Source of the DNA: Pseudoscleropodium purum
Taxonomy: Eukaryota > Streptophyta > Bryopsida > Hypnales > Brachytheciaceae
DNA length: 64,000 nucleotides
Assembly (NCBI GenBank): GCA_963969395.1
Contig: OZ017799.1
Span: 8,186,501-8,250,500, forward strand
Direction: 5' to 3'
Of this stretch, positions 62,861 to 64,000 are shown piece after piece (position 1 is the stretch's first letter; every line of letters starts with the position of its first letter). The notes under the pieces are model-generated. The model made no database searches, was not told where the DNA came from, and saw only the letters and a list, made by a program, of their open reading frames with translations. A program made the position numbers and the translations under genes.

Positions 62861-63640
62861 AAATTTTGAATGCCTCGTATTCTAAGAGGGCTACAGAAAA
62901 TGGGCACCTCAAAGAATGTTTTCAACATTTCAGAACTCACGTAAGTCTATTAAAAAATTGTACAAAAGAGCTCTTTTGTTGTCTCGAAGATGCTACTCAT
63001 TTACAGCGAGCAGGAAAGGAATGCCAGATGTCCAAAGCACACGACCTTGCACTTGTATACAACACAAAAAAATGAATGCAATAGTCAATGTAGTCTTCAT
63101 TTTATATAATTAAAAGTAATCATTTTCTTTCTTGAAATTGTTTACTTTTCCGCTACAACAAAAGCGGGTACCCTCTTGAAATGTTAGTACGTTCATGAAT
63201 ACTGTAGACGTGTGGGATGGGGGTTCATTGGGAAAAAAAATGTTCACTCTCTTCCAGCAGAGGAGAAAGAATTACAAGACATGATTCAGAAGTTGATGAT
63301 GTGCTGTGTCTGTGACTTGAGCACACTAGTTGACAACTTCATTCTCTAGGCACGTCTGATTTTTCGTAAATTTTGCTGACTGCAATGCGAAAGATCTACT
63401 CTAGTTTGCGAAGCTGGAAGGACCTGTCCGCACTAGTCAACGCCTTGGTTGAGTGGGTCAAATTTCTTGATCTCGAAGTTAATAATGTAGATTTGAATTC
63501 ACATTTTCATGGCACTTCGAGCTTTTCAAAAACCTCAAGATCCTATGGTTACTTCACGAAAACAAATTTTGCAGTTTTGCCCAGTGTTCTTATAATTCTA
63601 GCTTCCTTTCACGCCTTTTGGCACTCCTAATGAGTCCAGA
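62861..63640 (+). other. Two short unrecognised open frames
   Basis: Frames 62866-63075 (69 codons) and 63373-63630 (85 codons) lie on the plus strand in a stretch of somewhat more protein-like composition. I recognise no family, see no convincing splice joining and cannot show that they are expressed. They are recorded as uncertain only. Confidence 0.15.
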
Positions 63641-63641
63641 C

Positions 63642-64000
63642 GTTCCAGGGTTAAGCAATCAATTAGGAGGTTGAGACATAAAAATCTGAATTTTATTTAA
63701 AACCACAAGAAACTGAACTAATGAGCCTTCCAATTAAGCAACCAATTAAGAAGTCAAGTCATATAAAAATTTGAATTTTATTTAAGTCAACAAAGAACCC
63801 AGATAGTAGATCTTCCAATTAAGCAATTGGTGAGGAAACCCCCAAAAATATGAAATTTATTTAAATCCATAAGAAACCGAACCAGTGAGGCCTCCAATTA
63901 AGCAACCAGTTGGGAGTCAAGTCATAAAAAATCTGAATTTTATTCAAATCCACGAGGAGTCTAGATAGGAGGCTTCCAATTGAGCAATTAGCTAAGAAGT
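63642..64000. repeat. Tandem array, about 82-bp unit, continuing past the window
   Basis: Units carrying CCAATTAAGCAACCA or similar, then CATAAAAATxTGAATTTTAT, then AAGAAACxGAACxAGTGAG begin near 63642, 63726, 63811, 63890 and 63972 (spacing 79-85). The array runs off the right edge. Confidence 0.8.

Overview
This window is nuclear DNA from a land plant. It is AT-rich and packed with transposon relics, in which five intron-containing genes sit as islands. The gene set is plant-typical: an LRR receptor kinase with 72-bp LRR exons, a mitochondrial ATP synthase subunit g, a germin-like protein, a plant-type TYW3-kelch-TYW2 fusion and a long plant DHHC acyltransferase. Nothing bacterial or organellar is seen. 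The retroelement types give me the impression of a non-seed vascular plant such as a clubmoss, but that is an impression only and nothing here proves it.

Layout. 1-6300 holds a 2-kb LTR-like repeat (copy A), a decayed non-LTR retroelement with an RNase H domain, and a tRNA-derived SINE. 6300-9600 has no recognisable gene, but carries a perfect 18-bp inverted repeat. 9617-13236 (+) is a FEI-like LRR receptor kinase in 14 exons, convergent with ATP synthase subunit g at 13557-14132 (-). 14.1-30 kb is repeat territory: tandem arrays (15.7-18.2 kb), LTR-like copy B, a long inverted-repeat block enclosing a nonsense-riddled transposon ORF, and foldback elements. 30289-32949 (+) is a three-exon germin-like gene with a TATA box. 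33-36.6 kb holds MITEs. 36621-42494 (-) is the wybutosine-synthesis fusion gene in 12 exons. 44663-51275 (-) is the S-acyltransferase in 11 exons. 51.3-64 kb is again repeats: hairpins, a nested CACTA/Harbinger-like element with a foldback and a SINE inside, LTR-like copy C and an 82-bp tandem array.

The five genes are not a pathway; they are independent housekeeping or signalling genes. The most notable structure is non-coding. A strikingly GC-rich hAT-type MITE family is present in four copies with clean 8-bp target duplications, in an otherwise AT-rich sequence. A further hAT-like element sits in a germin-like intron. A Stowaway-type MITE, and a 176-bp exon-intron tandem duplication itself broken by a TA-flanked MITE, lie in the wybutosine gene. 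Three of the 37 inferred introns use GC-AG splice sites, which is high for a plant. All exon boundaries were deduced by eye from splice signals, reading-phase continuity and remembered family features, not from transcripts.
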